Source: Streptomyces sp. HmicA12
GTDB lineage: Bacteria; Actinomycetota; Actinomycetes; Streptomycetales; Streptomycetaceae
Reading direction: 5' to 3'
NCBI RefSeq assembly: GCF_000373565.1
Contig: NZ_KB891797.1
Coordinates: forward strand, 468,487 to 532,486
DNA length: 64,000 nucleotides
Shown: piece by piece, positions 30,355 through 40,403 of the stretch
Position numbering within the stretch: position 1 is the stretch's first letter
Layout of the letters: each line of letters opens with the position of its first letter
Translations under genes and position numbers: made by a program
The notes under the pieces: model-generated
Told to the model about the DNA's origin: nothing
Database searches by the model: none
What the model saw: only the letters and a program-made list of their open reading frames with translations

Positions 30355-30396
30355 GCAGGGCGGTCACCCCGAGGAAGTTCGGGGTGGCCGCCCTGC
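30355..30396 (+). terminator. Terminator of rpoBC
   Basis: GCAGGGCGGTCACCCC and GGGGTGGCCGCCCTGC form a 16-bp stem with one G-T pair around GAGGAAGTTC, 22 bases past the rpoC stop. Confidence 0.88.
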
Positions 30397-30451
30397 GGCG
30401 CGTTGGCGCATGATGGGGGCAACGCAGTGTCGGTCCGGGGGAAGTGGTGTC

Positions 30452-30979
30452 GTGACGAATCCGCAGTGGCAGCCGGCGCCCTGGCCGCCGCACCAGAGCC
30501 AGCAGCCCTCCATGCTCGCCGCGCACTCCGACCGGGAGCGTGCGGTCGACGTTCTGCGGGCCGGTTTCGCCGAGGGGCGGCTCCAGCAGCCCGAGTACGA
30601 GAAGCGGGTCGAGCGGGCCTATCAGGCGCGCACGGTGGCGGAGCTGAGCACGCTCGTCGCGGACCTGCCGCAGGGGCCCACACCGCAGCAGCAGATGCCG
30701 ATGGCGCACGTACCGCAGACGTTCCGGCCGATGCCGCCCGCGCCCACCAACGGCAAGGCGATCGGCGCGCTGGCCTGTGGTGTGGGTACGTTCTTCAGCG
30801 GGGGCATCACCGCCATCCCGGCGGTGATTCTGGGGCACATGGCCCGAGGTGAGATCCGTCGCACACGGGAGCAGGGCGACGGGATGGCCGTCGGCGGGCT
30901 CGTGCTGGGCTGGCTGTGGATCGGACTCTGGGCATTCATCCTGGTCATCGCCCTGCTGGCGAGCGCGGGATCAAGCTAG
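30452..30979 (+). CDS. DUF1707 and DUF4190 domain membrane protein
   Basis: A 175-residue protein. A short Pro/Gln segment precedes a DUF1707 (SHOCT-like) domain, recognised by AVDVLRAGFAEGRLQQPEY and a VAELSTLVADLP end. A second Pro/Gln linker leads to a DUF4190 domain with two transmembrane helices (ALACGVGTFFSGGITAIPAV and LVLGWLWIGLWAFILVIALL). DUF1707 proteins are common in Streptomyces and their roles are mostly unknown. The GTG at 30452, with GGGGGAAG upstream, was chosen over the longer frame. Monocistronic between rpoC and rpsL. Confidence 0.85.
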   Translation: MTNPQWQPAPWPPHQSQQPSMLAAHSDRERAVDVLRAGFAEGRLQQPEYEKRVERAYQARTVAELSTLVADLPQGPTPQQQMPMAHVPQTFRPMPPAPTNGKAIGALACGVGTFFSGGITAIPAVILGHMARGEIRRTREQGDGMAVGGLVLGWLWIGLWAFILVIALLASAGSS

Positions 30980-31093
30980 GGCCGGTGCCGGCGGGGGTGC
31001 GATCCGGCCACGCTCCGGAAACCCCCGGCTACCGGGACGAATGCCCCGGGCGGGCTGCGAAAGCCCGGCGTGTCGTAGTGGACTGCATTTGTT

Positions 31094-31122
31094 TTGACCG
31101 AAGTCCGTGAGGTAGGTACGCT
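31094..31122 (+). promoter_or_regulatory. Promoter of the str operon
   Basis: TTGACC, a 17-base spacer and TACGCT. It would give a leader of about 210 bases before rpsL. Apart from this promoter and leader, the 358-base gap 30980-31337 holds no gene. Confidence 0.7.
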
Positions 31123-31262
31123 CAGACCTTGTGCCTGGGGTGTGCCTTGGGCTCGTGTGCGTGTCTTCAGCCGCACGGCGAGTTCGGATCAGGACCTGTC
31201 GGATCTGATCATGGCCACCGCAATCTGCCGCTTCCCGCCCTTCGGCGGGGGTCTGCAGTATT

Positions 31263-31288
31263 CGACACACCCGACCGCGTGGGTCGGA
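31263..31288 (+). promoter_or_regulatory. Leader element shared with the S10 operon (rpsL copy)
   Basis: A 26-base element identical at 25 positions to 42859-42884 upstream of rpsJ. It contains CCGACC-GCGTG-GGTCGG, a six-pair hairpin, and ends 49 bases before the rpsL start. The sequences around the two copies differ, so the element is conserved for its own sake. Confidence 0.75.
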
Positions 31289-31337
31289 AGCGTTCCAGGT
31301 TAGCTTTACTACTCGGCACACAGAAACCGGAGAAGTA

Positions 31338-31709
31338 GTGCCTACGATCCAGCAGCTGGTCCGGAAGGGCCGGCAGGACAAGGTCGAGAAGAACAAGACG
31401 CCCGCACTCGAGGGTTCGCCCCAGCGCCGTGGCGTCTGCACGCGTGTGTTCACGACCACCCCGAAGAAGCCGAACTCGGCCCTCCGTAAGGTCGCGCGTG
31501 TGCGTCTGACCAGCGGCATCGAGGTCACGGCCTACATTCCGGGTGAGGGACACAACCTGCAGGAGCACTCCATCGTGCTCGTGCGCGGCGGCCGTGTGAA
31601 GGACCTGCCCGGTGTTCGCTACAAGATCATCCGCGGTTCGCTTGACACCCAGGGTGTCAAGAACCGCAAGCAGGCCCGCAGCCGCTACGGCGCCAAGAAG
31701 GAGAAGTAG
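31338..31709 (+). CDS. rpsL: 30S ribosomal protein S12
   Basis: A 123-residue S12 that monitors codon-anticodon pairing at the decoding site. The streptomycin-related residues are wild type: Lys43 in [12 protein letters not shown] and Lys88 in [12 protein letters not shown] start preceded by GGAGAAG. First gene of the str operon rpsL-rpsG-fusA-tuf; rpsG starts two bases after the stop. Confidence 0.99.
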   Translation: MPTIQQLVRKGRQDKVEKNKTPALEGSPQRRGVCTRVFTTTPKKPNSALRKVARVRLTSGIEVTAYIPGEGHNLQEHSIVLVRGGRVKDLPGVRYKIIRGSLDTQGVKNRKQARSRYGAKKEK

Positions 31710-31711
31710 AA

Positions 31712-32182
31712 ATGCCTCGTAAGGGCCCCGCCCCGAAGCGCCCGGTCATCATCGACCCGGTCTACGGTTCTCCTCTGGTGACCTCCCTCATCAACAAGGT
31801 GCTGCTGAACGGCAAGCGCTCCACCGCCGAGCGCATCGTGTACGGCGCCATGGAGGGCCTGCGTGAGAAGTCGGGCGCCGACCCGGTCATCACGCTGAAG
31901 CGCGCGCTCGAGAACATCAAGCCGACCCTTGAGGTCAAGTCCCGCCGTGTCGGTGGCGCGACCTACCAGGTCCCGGTCGAGGTCAAGCCCGGCCGCGCCA
32001 GCACCCTCGCGCTCCGCTGGCTCGTCGGCTACTCCCGCGCCCGTCGCGAGAAGACGATGACCGAGCGTCTGACGAACGAGCTGCTCGACGCCTCGAACGG
32101 CCTCGGCGCTGCCGTCAAGAAGCGCGAGGACACGCACAAGATGGCCGAGTCCAACAAGGCCTTCGCGCACTACCGCTGGTAG
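31712..32182 (+). CDS. rpsG: 30S ribosomal protein S7
   Basis: A 156-residue S7, which nucleates assembly of the 30S head and lines the exit site. The start [20 protein letters not shown] is typical. In many bacteria S7 represses translation of the str operon by binding its mRNA. Two bases separate it from rpsL, so coupling is likely. Confidence 0.99.
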   Translation: MPRKGPAPKRPVIIDPVYGSPLVTSLINKVLLNGKRSTAERIVYGAMEGLREKSGADPVITLKRALENIKPTLEVKSRRVGGATYQVPVEVKPGRASTLALRWLVGYSRARREKTMTERLTNELLDASNGLGAAVKKREDTHKMAESNKAFAHYRW

Positions 32183-32221
32183 TCGCTACCCACATCGAGA
32201 CCGAGAGAAGACTGAAGCCTT

Positions 32222-34348
32222 ATGGCTACCACTTCACTTGACCTGGCCAAGGTGCGCAACATCGGCATCATGGCCCACATCGACGCGGGCAAGACGACGA
32301 CGACCGAGCGGATCCTGTTCTACACCGGCGTCTCGTACAAGATCGGTGAGGTCCACGACGGCGCTGCCACGATGGACTGGATGGAGCAGGAGCAGGAGCG
32401 TGGCATCACGATCACCTCTGCTGCCACCACCTGTCACTGGCCGCTCGAGAACGACGACTACACGATCAACATCATCGACACCCCCGGGCACGTCGACTTC
32501 ACCGTTGAGGTGGAGCGCTCCCTGCGTGTGCTCGATGGTGCTGTGACGGTGTTCGACGGCGTCGCCGGCGTTGAGCCGCAGTCCGAGACGGTGTGGCGTC
32601 AGGCCGACCGTTACGGCGTGCCGCGCATCTGCTTCGTGAACAAGCTGGACCGCACGGGTGCCGAGTTCCACCGCTGCGTCGACATGATCGTCGACCGCCT
32701 CGGTGCGACCCCGCTCGTCATGCAGCTGCCCATCGGTGCCGAGGCCGACTTCCAGGGTGTCGTCGACCTCGTCACGATGAAGGCGTTCGTCTGGTCCGCC
32801 GAGGCCGCGAAGGGCGAGGCGTACGACATCGTCGACATCCCCGCCACGCACACCGAGGCTGCCGAGGAGTACCGCGGCAAGCTGCTCGAGGCCGTCGCGG
32901 AGAACGACGAAGAGATGATGGAGCTGTTCCTGGAGGGCACCGAGCCCACCGTCGAGCAGCTGCACGCCGCCGTGCGTCGCATCACCATCGCCTCCGGCAA
33001 GGGCGGCGACACCACCGTCACCCCCGTGTTCTGCGGCACCGCGTTCAAGAACAAGGGCGTTCAGCCCCTGCTCGACGCCGTCGTGCGCTACCTGCCGACC
33101 CCGCTCGACGTCGAGGCCATCGAGGGCCACGACGTCAAGGACCCCGAGGTCGTCGTCAAGCGCAAGCCGTCGGACGACGAGCCGCTGGCCGCTCTGGCCT
33201 TCAAGATCATGAGCGACCCGCACCTCGGCAAGCTCACCTTCGTCCGGGTTTACTCGGGCCGCCTGGAGTCCGGCACCGCGGTGCTGAACCCCGTCAAGGG
33301 CAAGAAGGAGCGCATCGGCAAGATCTACCGCATGCACGCGAACAAGCGTGAGGAGATCGAGTCGGTGGGCGCCGGTGACATCGTCGCCGTCATGGGTCTG
33401 AAGCAGACCACCACGGGCGAGACGCTCTGTGACGACAAGCAGCAGGTCATCCTGGAGTCCATGGACTTCCCGGCGCCTGTCATCCAGGTCGCCATCGAGC
33501 CGAAGTCCAAGGGTGACCAGGAGAAGCTGGGTGTCGCCATCCAGCGCCTCTCGGAGGAGGACCCCTCCTTCCAGGTGCACTCGGACGAGGAGACCGGCCA
33601 GACCATCATCGGTGGTATGGGCGAGCTTCACCTCGAGGTGCTCGTCGACCGCATGAAGCGCGAGTTCCGCGTCGAGGCGAACGTCGGCAAGCCCCAGGTC
33701 GCGTACCGCGAGACGATCCGTCAGGCCGTCGAGCGCGTGGACTACACCCACAAGAAGCAGACCGGTGGTACCGGTCAGTTCGCCAAGGTGCAGATCGCGA
33801 TCGAGCCGATCGAGAGCGGCGAGTCCTCGTACGAGTTCGTCAACAAGGTCACCGGTGGCCGCATCCCCCGGGAGTACATCCCGTCGGTGGACGCGGGTGC
33901 GCAGGAAGCCATGCAGTTCGGCATCCTGGCCGGCTACGAGATGACGGGCGTCCGCGTCACGCTTCTCGACGGTGCCTACCACGAGGTCGACTCCTCGGAG
34001 CTCGCCTTCAAGATCGCCGGTTCGCAGGCCTTCAAGGAGGCCGCGCGCAAGGCGAAGCCCGTGCTGCTCGAGCCGATGATGGCCGTCGAGGTCACCACGC
34101 CCGAGGACTACATGGGCGACGTCATCGGTGACATCAACTCCCGCCGTGGCCAGATCCAGGCCATGGAGGAGCGCAGCGGCGCTCGCGTCGTGAAGGGCCT
34201 CGTGCCCCTCTCGGAGATGTTCGGCTACGTCGGCGACCTCCGCAGCAAGACGTCGGGTCGCGCAAGCTACTCAATGCAGTTCGACTCCTACGCCGAGGTT
34301 CCGCGGAACGTCGCCGAGGAGATCATCGCGAAGGCCAAGGGCGAGTAA
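32222..34348 (+). CDS. fusA: Elongation factor G
   Basis: A 708-residue EF-G that drives ribosomal translocation by GTP hydrolysis. The P-loop [13 protein letters not shown] lies at residues 18-30, DTPGHVDF and NKLDRTG are the G3 and G4 motifs, and the remaining four domains are complete to the C-terminal [19 protein letters not shown]. It is the third str gene, 39 bases after rpsG. A 153-base gap with promoter and hairpin separates it from tuf. Confidence 0.99.
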   Translation: MATTSLDLAKVRNIGIMAHIDAGKTTTTERILFYTGVSYKIGEVHDGAATMDWMEQEQERGITITSAATTCHWPLENDDYTINIIDTPGHVDFTVEVERSLRVLDGAVTVFDGVAGVEPQSETVWRQADRYGVPRICFVNKLDRTGAEFHRCVDMIVDRLGATPLVMQLPIGAEADFQGVVDLVTMKAFVWSAEAAKGEAYDIVDIPATHTEAAEEYRGKLLEAVAENDEEMMELFLEGTEPTVEQLHAAVRRITIASGKGGDTTVTPVFCGTAFKNKGVQPLLDAVVRYLPTPLDVEAIEGHDVKDPEVVVKRKPSDDEPLAALAFKIMSDPHLGKLTFVRVYSGRLESGTAVLNPVKGKKERIGKIYRMHANKREEIESVGAGDIVAVMGLKQTTTGETLCDDKQQVILESMDFPAPVIQVAIEPKSKGDQEKLGVAIQRLSEEDPSFQVHSDEETGQTIIGGMGELHLEVLVDRMKREFRVEANVGKPQVAYRETIRQAVERVDYTHKKQTGGTGQFAKVQIAIEPIESGESSYEFVNKVTGGRIPREYIPSVDAGAQEAMQFGILAGYEMTGVRVTLLDGAYHEVDSSELAFKIAGSQAFKEAARKAKPVLLEPMMAVEVTTPEDYMGDVIGDINSRRGQIQAMEERSGARVVKGLVPLSEMFGYVGDLRSKTSGRASYSMQFDSYAEVPRNVAEEIIAKAKGE

Positions 34349-34372
34349 CTCACTCGAGTTCACGCTTTAGGC

Positions 34373-34400
34373 TTGACTCCGGAGCCCGATCGGGCATTCA
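34373..34400 (+). promoter_or_regulatory. Candidate internal promoter of tuf
   Basis: TTGACT with a CATTCA hexamer 16 bases later, in the fusA-tuf gap. The -10 match is weak, but a separate tuf promoter in this gap is known in Streptomyces. The -10 overlaps the 34392-34423 hairpin. Confidence 0.4.
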
Positions 34401-34423
34401 GGGGCGAAAGCTTCTGAATGCCC
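34392..34423 (+). other. Intergenic hairpin before tuf
   Basis: GGGCATTCAG at 34392-34401 pairs perfectly with CTGAATGCCC at 34414-34423. It may attenuate str read-through or stabilise the tuf mRNA. Confidence 0.6.
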
Positions 34424-34501
34424 CCGGGCCCTGGCTTTCCAGCAAAGATCACCTGGCGCCGATGAAGCAAGGCGTACAGAACCACTCCACAGGAGGACCC
34501 A

Positions 34502-35695
<1,194 letters not shown>

Positions 35696-35746
35696 GTCCG
35701 CTTACTTGCTGGGCTTGATGCCTGGTAGCTCCTACTGCGAGCTCTG

Positions 35747-35782
35747 AAAGGGCCCGTACGACTTCGGTCGTACGGGCCCTTT
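35747..35782 (+). terminator. Terminator of the str operon
   Basis: AAAGGGCCCGTACGAC and its exact complement flank a TTCG tetraloop, giving a 16-bp stem ending in a T run. As a palindrome it could also stop the facing minus-strand gene. Confidence 0.95.
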
Positions 35783-35801
35783 TGCATGCGCCGAAGCGCT
35801 T

Positions 35802-36125
35802 CTACGCGGCGAACGTCCAGCGCACGGCGGCCACGATGCCGAGGACCGCGCCCGGCGCGACCCAGGTCCAGCTGATGACGCGGCGCACCGACCGCGGCAG
35901 CCACAGGGCGACCAGCGCGACGCCGAACACGACCGTGACGAAGCAGGACAGCTCGATGCCGCGGTGGGCGGGGATGTCCCAGACACCCTGCGGCTCGATC
36001 GTCAGGGCCGTCCAGCAGAAGTACGCGGAGAGCAGGGTCAGGATGCCGATCGGCACGGCGAGGACGAGGCGCACGCAGCCGCGGTCCTCGTCGGACAGGT
36101 CGGGCCGGGCGGAGTGAGGGGCCAT
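35802..36125 (-). CDS. Small membrane protein of unknown function
   Basis: A 107-residue protein with three hydrophobic segments: about residues 18-43 (LVLAVPIGILTLLSAYFCWTAL), 60-80 (ELSCFVTVVFGVALVALWL) and 86-105 (ISWTWVAPGAVLGIVAAV). The N-terminus MAPHSARPDLSDEDRG is acidic and cytosolic. No family is recognised. Only the last part of a longer chance frame is real; the ATG at 36125 fits a compact membrane protein. It converges on tuf and follows the PIG-L gene on the same strand by 32 bases. Confidence 0.72.
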   Translation of the reverse strand: MAPHSARPDLSDEDRGCVRLVLAVPIGILTLLSAYFCWTALTIEPQGVWDIPAHRGIELSCFVTVVFGVALVALWLPRSVRRVISWTWVAPGAVLGIVAAVRWTFAA

Positions 36126-36157
36126 CGGGCCAGTGTGGGGCCCGGCCCGCGGCGGGA

Positions 36158-38179
36158 TCAGGCTTTTGCGCGGGCCGGTCGCCACAGCCAGGGCCGGGCG
36201 TCCGGGGAGAGTCCCGCCGCCGTCGGTCCGCGCCGGTCCGCCACCAGGGCCGGGCCGTCCAGGGTGACGGGGCCCGTGGCCGGGCGGGTGATCCTGCCGT
36301 CCTCCAGGAGCTGGACCCGGCCGTCGGTGCCGAGCCCGAGCAGATAACCGCCCGCCGCCGCCACCGGGCCGTAGCCGGGGAAGTCGAGCGCCGGGCCGCC
36401 GGGGGAGAGCAGCCGGGCCGAGGCGGGCGGCCGGTAGTAGAGGCGGCCGTCCGCCGCGGCGATCGCGTCGGCGGGGACGGGCAGGACGGCGAGCGGGGCC
36501 GCTCCGTCCGGCGTCCAGTGGTGGACCGTGTCGCGGCCGGGGGCGTACACGTGCACCTGCCCGTCGCCGCCCACCACCGCGGTGAGGCCGTCCTGGACGG
36601 GGCCGCCGCCGAGGTCGCGCCAGGGCGACCAGGTTCCGGCCGTGTCCCGTACGCGGGTGCTGATGCCCTGCGCCGCGTTGCGCACGAAGAGGTGGACGCG
36701 CCCGTCGGGAGCGGTGACCGCCACCGGGACCCCGATGCGCCGGCCGCGGTCGGGGTCGCTGCCCTCGGGATTGCCGAGACCGGTCCAGGAGCCGTACCTG
36801 TGCGGGCCGCGCTGCTCCAGGGCCACGATCTCCCGGGCGTCGGTCGCGCCGCGGCCCTCGATCGCGGCGAGCCGCAGCCCGAGGACGAGGTGGCGGCCGC
36901 CGGGGAGCACGGCGCCGCCGAGCACCGGGGCGAGCGGGCCGCCGCCGAGGTCGACCGGGGCCCCGAACCTCCCGTCCTTCTCCTCGTAGCGCACCGCCCG
37001 CAGTCCGAGCACGCCGTACGCGGTGAGGTGGCCGTCGGGGTCCGGGGCGAGCGCGAGGCGTGGCCCCGGGTAGCGGTGGTGGGTGGCGCGGACCCAGCCC
37101 TTGCGGTTGGTGAGGGGGCGGTCGCCGCCGACGTTGTAGTCGCCGCAGCCCGACGGGTTGCCGCAGCTCCAGTCGGGGGCCGCGCCGTAGGGGACGAGGT
37201 GGGCCGCCTTCTGGGCCAGGACCTGGGCCGGGAGGTTCTTGGGCCAGTGGTGGTTGTAGTAGCCGCGGAAGGCGGTGACGGCGAAGGCGGGCGGCCCGCC
37301 CCCGGCCTGTCGCGCCCAGCGGATCAGCGCGGCCCAGGTGAAGCAGGCGACGGCGGTGTGGTCGGCGTGGTCGGAGTAGCCGGGCTGCTCGCTGTCGCGG
37401 ATCCGGGTGATCCGGTCGCCGAGCTGGATGTCGGGGTCCGGGTCGAGGGTGTGCACCAGGGTGGGGCGGTAGCGCTGGAAGAGCTCGACGAGGACGGTGA
37501 CCAGGGAGTCGTAGTCGTACGTCTGGACCGTGCGCAGCGGCGAGCCGTCGGGGACGAGGGTGCGCAGGAGCAGACCGCTCTCGCGCCACAGCGCGGGGAC
37601 GCCCATGTGGCCCGCCGGGGTGTGCATCGCGAGGTCGAGATGGACCAACTCGACGCGTCTGCCCCGGTGTTCGAGGGAGCTGGCCTCGGCCTGGAAGCCG
37701 CTGGGCAGTCGCAGGACGATGGTGTCCCAGCGGGTGAAGACGGGCAGGCCGAGCTGGGTCGCGTAGGACTGGCGCAGGCCCTGGTGGCGGGCGGCGGAGT
37801 AGGCGGCCTTGTTCGGGGCGGGCTGCCGGTCCGCGTCGGTCTTGTTCCGTCCGTCGGCCTCGCCCGCGGTGACGTACACGCAGACGAGCGGGGTGCCCGC
37901 GTCGAAGGCGTGCTGCGCGTCCGGGTTCATGAAGTACAGGTCGTCGTCGGGGTGGGCGAGGACCTGGAGCAGCAGGGCGCGGTCGGCCTGGGCGGCGGGC
38001 AGGCCCGAGGCGGGGGCGGGGGCGGTGGTGCGCGGCGGGGGAGCGGGGGTGGCGCGGGAGCAGGCGGTGAGCGAACCGGCGGCGGCGAGAGCGGCGGCGC
38101 CGCCGAGAACGACGGAGCGGCGGGACGTACCTCGCTCAACAGGCTTTTCGGGCCCCGCTATCGCAGGTCGCTTCCGCAT
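36158..38179 (-). CDS. Tat-exported PIG-L family deacetylase with C-terminal propeller-like domain
   Basis: A 673-residue predicted lipoprotein. A twin-arginine signal SRRSVVLGGAAALAA ends in a lipobox LTAC with Cys40. The PIG-L zinc-hydrolase domain begins with AHPDDD at 75-80, whose His and Asp are the metal ligands, and a second metal His lies in DHADHTAV. PIG-L enzymes deacetylate N-acetylglucosamine conjugates; here the substrate would lie outside the cell. From about residue 370 repeated segments such as LRAVRYEEKDGRFGAPVDLGGG and DGRVHLFVRNAAQGIS look like a fucose-lectin or sialidase-type beta propeller, possibly a glycan-binding module. The ribosome-binding site is weak. Confidence 0.88.
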   Translation of the reverse strand: MRKRPAIAGPEKPVERGTSRRSVVLGGAAALAAAGSLTACSRATPAPPPRTTAPAPASGLPAAQADRALLLQVLAHPDDDLYFMNPDAQHAFDAGTPLVCVYVTAGEADGRNKTDADRQPAPNKAAYSAARHQGLRQSYATQLGLPVFTRWDTIVLRLPSGFQAEASSLEHRGRRVELVHLDLAMHTPAGHMGVPALWRESGLLLRTLVPDGSPLRTVQTYDYDSLVTVLVELFQRYRPTLVHTLDPDPDIQLGDRITRIRDSEQPGYSDHADHTAVACFTWAALIRWARQAGGGPPAFAVTAFRGYYNHHWPKNLPAQVLAQKAAHLVPYGAAPDWSCGNPSGCGDYNVGGDRPLTNRKGWVRATHHRYPGPRLALAPDPDGHLTAYGVLGLRAVRYEEKDGRFGAPVDLGGGPLAPVLGGAVLPGGRHLVLGLRLAAIEGRGATDAREIVALEQRGPHRYGSWTGLGNPEGSDPDRGRRIGVPVAVTAPDGRVHLFVRNAAQGISTRVRDTAGTWSPWRDLGGGPVQDGLTAVVGGDGQVHVYAPGRDTVHHWTPDGAAPLAVLPVPADAIAAADGRLYYRPPASARLLSPGGPALDFPGYGPVAAAGGYLLGLGTDGRVQLLEDGRITRPATGPVTLDGPALVADRRGPTAAGLSPDARPWLWRPARAKA

Positions 38180-38345
38180 GAGGGCGTACTCCGTCCGCTG
38201 TGGAGGCAGCGGTCGGTCGTGCGCTCGCCTCTGTTCAGGTGCTGTGGTGATTCACCTGGTGAGAGGGTCGCCAAGGGGTGGGGGTTCCATGCGCGTACAT
38301 GTTCCGTTCACCCGAAGGGTGTGCGGTCCGTCCATGCGCTCCCGT

Positions 38346-39941
38346 TCAGGAGTCGCCGAGGACGAAGGACGTCTGCGACTTCGGGAAGCCGGTCGAGCTC
38401 AGCTCCACCAGGTACGTGCCTGACGGTGCGCTGCCGCCGGAAGGGGGAGCGCAGTCGGGGGCGCTCGGCTTCCGGTCCCACTTCACGGTGTGGGTGATGG
38501 TGCCCCCGGCGGGCGCGCGGAGCAGTTGGCCGCCTGTCTCGGGGCAGTCGTCCGAGGACCACAGAGGCTTGTCCTCACCGGCCTTGCTGAACACCAGTAC
38601 GGCCCTCCGCGGCCCCAGGTCGATCTTGCAGTCGCTCGTGGAGCTGTTCTTCGCGGTGATCTCCATGTGCGGCTGTTCGCCGGGCTCGTAGGAGTTGTGT
38701 GCGCTGCGCACGGACAGCGACACGGCGCCCGAGGTGCAGTCGGGCAGGGGGCTCACGGCGGACGCGGTGGGCTTCGGTGAGGACTTCGGGGAGGCCTTTG
38801 GTGAGGACTTCGGTGAGCCCTTCGGGGAGGCCGAACTCTTTCGCGGAGAGGCGCCGGGAGCGGCGGAGACCGTCGATCCTGCCTTGTCCGCCGTCGAGCC
38901 GTCGCCGCCGTGCTGGTCGGCGCCCACGGTGAGGACCGCCCAGACCGTGGCGCCGAGCGCCCCGAGGGCGAGCAGCGCGACGAGCGCCCGTCGGCGGGAC
39001 GGAAGGCCGCGGGCGCGGTGCCGGACGGGTTCCGGGAACGCGGCCATCGCGGTGCGCGCGGCGGAGGGCGCGGTGGTGCGCGGGCGAGCGGTGACCGTGG
39101 GCGCGGAGCGGTCCGGGCGGGGTCCCGTCGACGGGGACGGGGACGGGGACGGAGGCAGGAAGCGGAGGTCCCCCGCCGGGATGTCGGTGACGACGCGCAG
39201 CGTCTGGGGCTGCCCGGGCTTCCGGTAGGCCCGGTGCAGTTCCGTGATCCGGTCCTGGACGGCCCGCTGGAACTCCAGGAGGTCGAGGTCCCCGGCGCCG
39301 CGGTGGGTGGCCACGACGTCCGACACCGATCGCGAGAAGATGCTGAAGGACTCGTCCGGACCCACTCCGGGCACCGGGTCGACGGGCTTGTCCCTGGCGC
39401 GGACGAACAGGGCGAACTGCCCCGGTGAACAGGCGTACACGAAGGCGACCTTGCGGCGCAGCGCGGCACCGGCCTTCTGCCGCCCCCACTGCCGGACACC
39501 GGCCACACCCATGGAGCTCTGCTCGATCCCCTCACGACAGGCGTCGATCAGGAAGACGACGCGGGCCGCGGGCGTCTCGTCCAGGTGCGCACGCCAGTCG
39601 ATGGCCACGCACCCGGACTCGAAGGGGTGCGTGTCCTCCTGAACGTCCTCCGGGACCAGGAAGTCGCGGCCTCCGGCGTGCACCCCGTGGCCGCTCAGCA
39701 GCACGAGCAGGGTGTCGTCCCGTCCGGCCCGTCTGAGGAAGCCGGTCACCTGGCCGTCGACGAAGTTCCTGGAGACCTGCTTGCCGCCTTCCCGCGCGGC
39801 CACGACCAGGACGTCGAACCCCCGGTCCTCGAGCGCCGAGCCGAGGCGGGCCAGGTCCGCGGGGACGAAGGGAAGCGGGGAGACACCGGGCATCTCGTAG
39901 TCGCTCGCCCCGATGAGCAGGGCCCTGTGCCGTGCCATCAC
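38346..39941 (-). CDS. Caspase-like (peptidase C14) membrane protein
   Basis: A 531-residue protein. Residues 1-240 are a caspase domain starting ARHRALLIGASDYEMPGV; the catalytic pair is His85 in LLSGHGVH and Cys135 in LIDACREG. A Pro/Ser linker, one transmembrane helix near 319-341 and an SPK-rich segment (365-395) lead to an outside domain of about 130 residues containing SVRSAHNSYEPGEQ and three cysteines. The caspase would be cytosolic and the C-terminal part external, like a signalling protease. Its start lies seven bases downstream of a Pepco-like gene, so the two form one unit. The ATG at 39938 is an alternative start. Confidence 0.9.
   Translation of the reverse strand: MMARHRALLIGASDYEMPGVSPLPFVPADLARLGSALEDRGFDVLVVAAREGGKQVSRNFVDGQVTGFLRRAGRDDTLLVLLSGHGVHAGGRDFLVPEDVQEDTHPFESGCVAIDWRAHLDETPAARVVFLIDACREGIEQSSMGVAGVRQWGRQKAGAALRRKVAFVYACSPGQFALFVRARDKPVDPVPGVGPDESFSIFSRSVSDVVATHRGAGDLDLLEFQRAVQDRITELHRAYRKPGQPQTLRVVTDIPAGDLRFLPPSPSPSPSTGPRPDRSAPTVTARPRTTAPSAARTAMAAFPEPVRHRARGLPSRRRALVALLALGALGATVWAVLTVGADQHGGDGSTADKAGSTVSAAPGASPRKSSASPKGSPKSSPKASPKSSPKPTASAVSPLPDCTSGAVSLSVRSAHNSYEPGEQPHMEITAKNSSTSDCKIDLGPRRAVLVFSKAGEDKPLWSSDDCPETGGQLLRAPAGGTITHTVKWDRKPSAPDCAPPSGGSAPSGTYLVELSSTGFPKSQTSFVLGDS
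38770..38831 (-). repeat. Tandem repeats encoding Ser-Pro-Lys units
   Basis: Short repeats related to GGTGAGGACTTCGG encode repeated SPK steps in the linker after the membrane helix of the caspase-like protein. They probably vary in number between strains. Confidence 0.65.
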
Positions 39942-39948
39942 GTACCGG

Positions 39949-40308
39949 TCACTGCTTGAAGACCAGCGTGATGCCGTGGCCCCGCTGGATCTGCGCGCTG
40001 CCGATGAACTGCACCCCGCCGCTCGCGGTCACCGAGAAGGACAGGTGCGCCTCGCGCAGCGGCAACGGTCCGCCGCGCGCCGCGGCTTCCGCGAAGACTT
40101 CCTGCAACGCGTCCACGGCGTCGGCGAGGTTCTTCCGTAACGGTCCGAGCGGCACGTTCCGCAGCCGTACGTCCGCGTCGTCGTCCCGGAACAGCCCCAT
40201 GGTGTCGCCGTCGTCCCCGAACTCGCTGTCCGCGTCGTCCTGGTGATCGTGCGACACCCAGAACGGCAGTCCCGGAACATCGGACGACCCCGCGGCGGCA
40301 GAACCCAT
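39949..40308 (-). CDS. Pepco-like small protein, caspase partner
   Basis: A 119-residue acidic protein. Residues 15-45 read PFWVSHDHQDDADSEF and LFRDDDADVRLRNVPLG; a helix KNLADAVDALQEVFAEAA is followed by LSFSVTASGGVQFIG and an ending GITLVFKQ. From memory this matches the Pepco (peptidase-co-occurring) family described with caspases and trypsins in actinobacterial conflict systems; the assignment rests on these stretches. It lies upstream of the caspase gene with seven bases between them. GGGGGAG precedes the ATG closely. A regulatory or recruiting role for the caspase is inference. Confidence 0.7.
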   Translation of the reverse strand: MGSAAAGSSDVPGLPFWVSHDHQDDADSEFGDDGDTMGLFRDDDADVRLRNVPLGPLRKNLADAVDALQEVFAEAAARGGPLPLREAHLSFSVTASGGVQFIGSAQIQRGHGITLVFKQ

Positions 40309-40403
40309 CGCTCCCCCTCGATCAGCGACAACATGTCAACTGTACGGAGCGGCAGGGGAGTTCGGGGCCGCAGTGGCCGATCCGGTGTCCGGGACCGCGG
40401 AGG

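Noticed and set aside
31338..31709. Streptomycin-resistance change in rpsL
   Set aside because: Lys43 and Lys88 are wild type.
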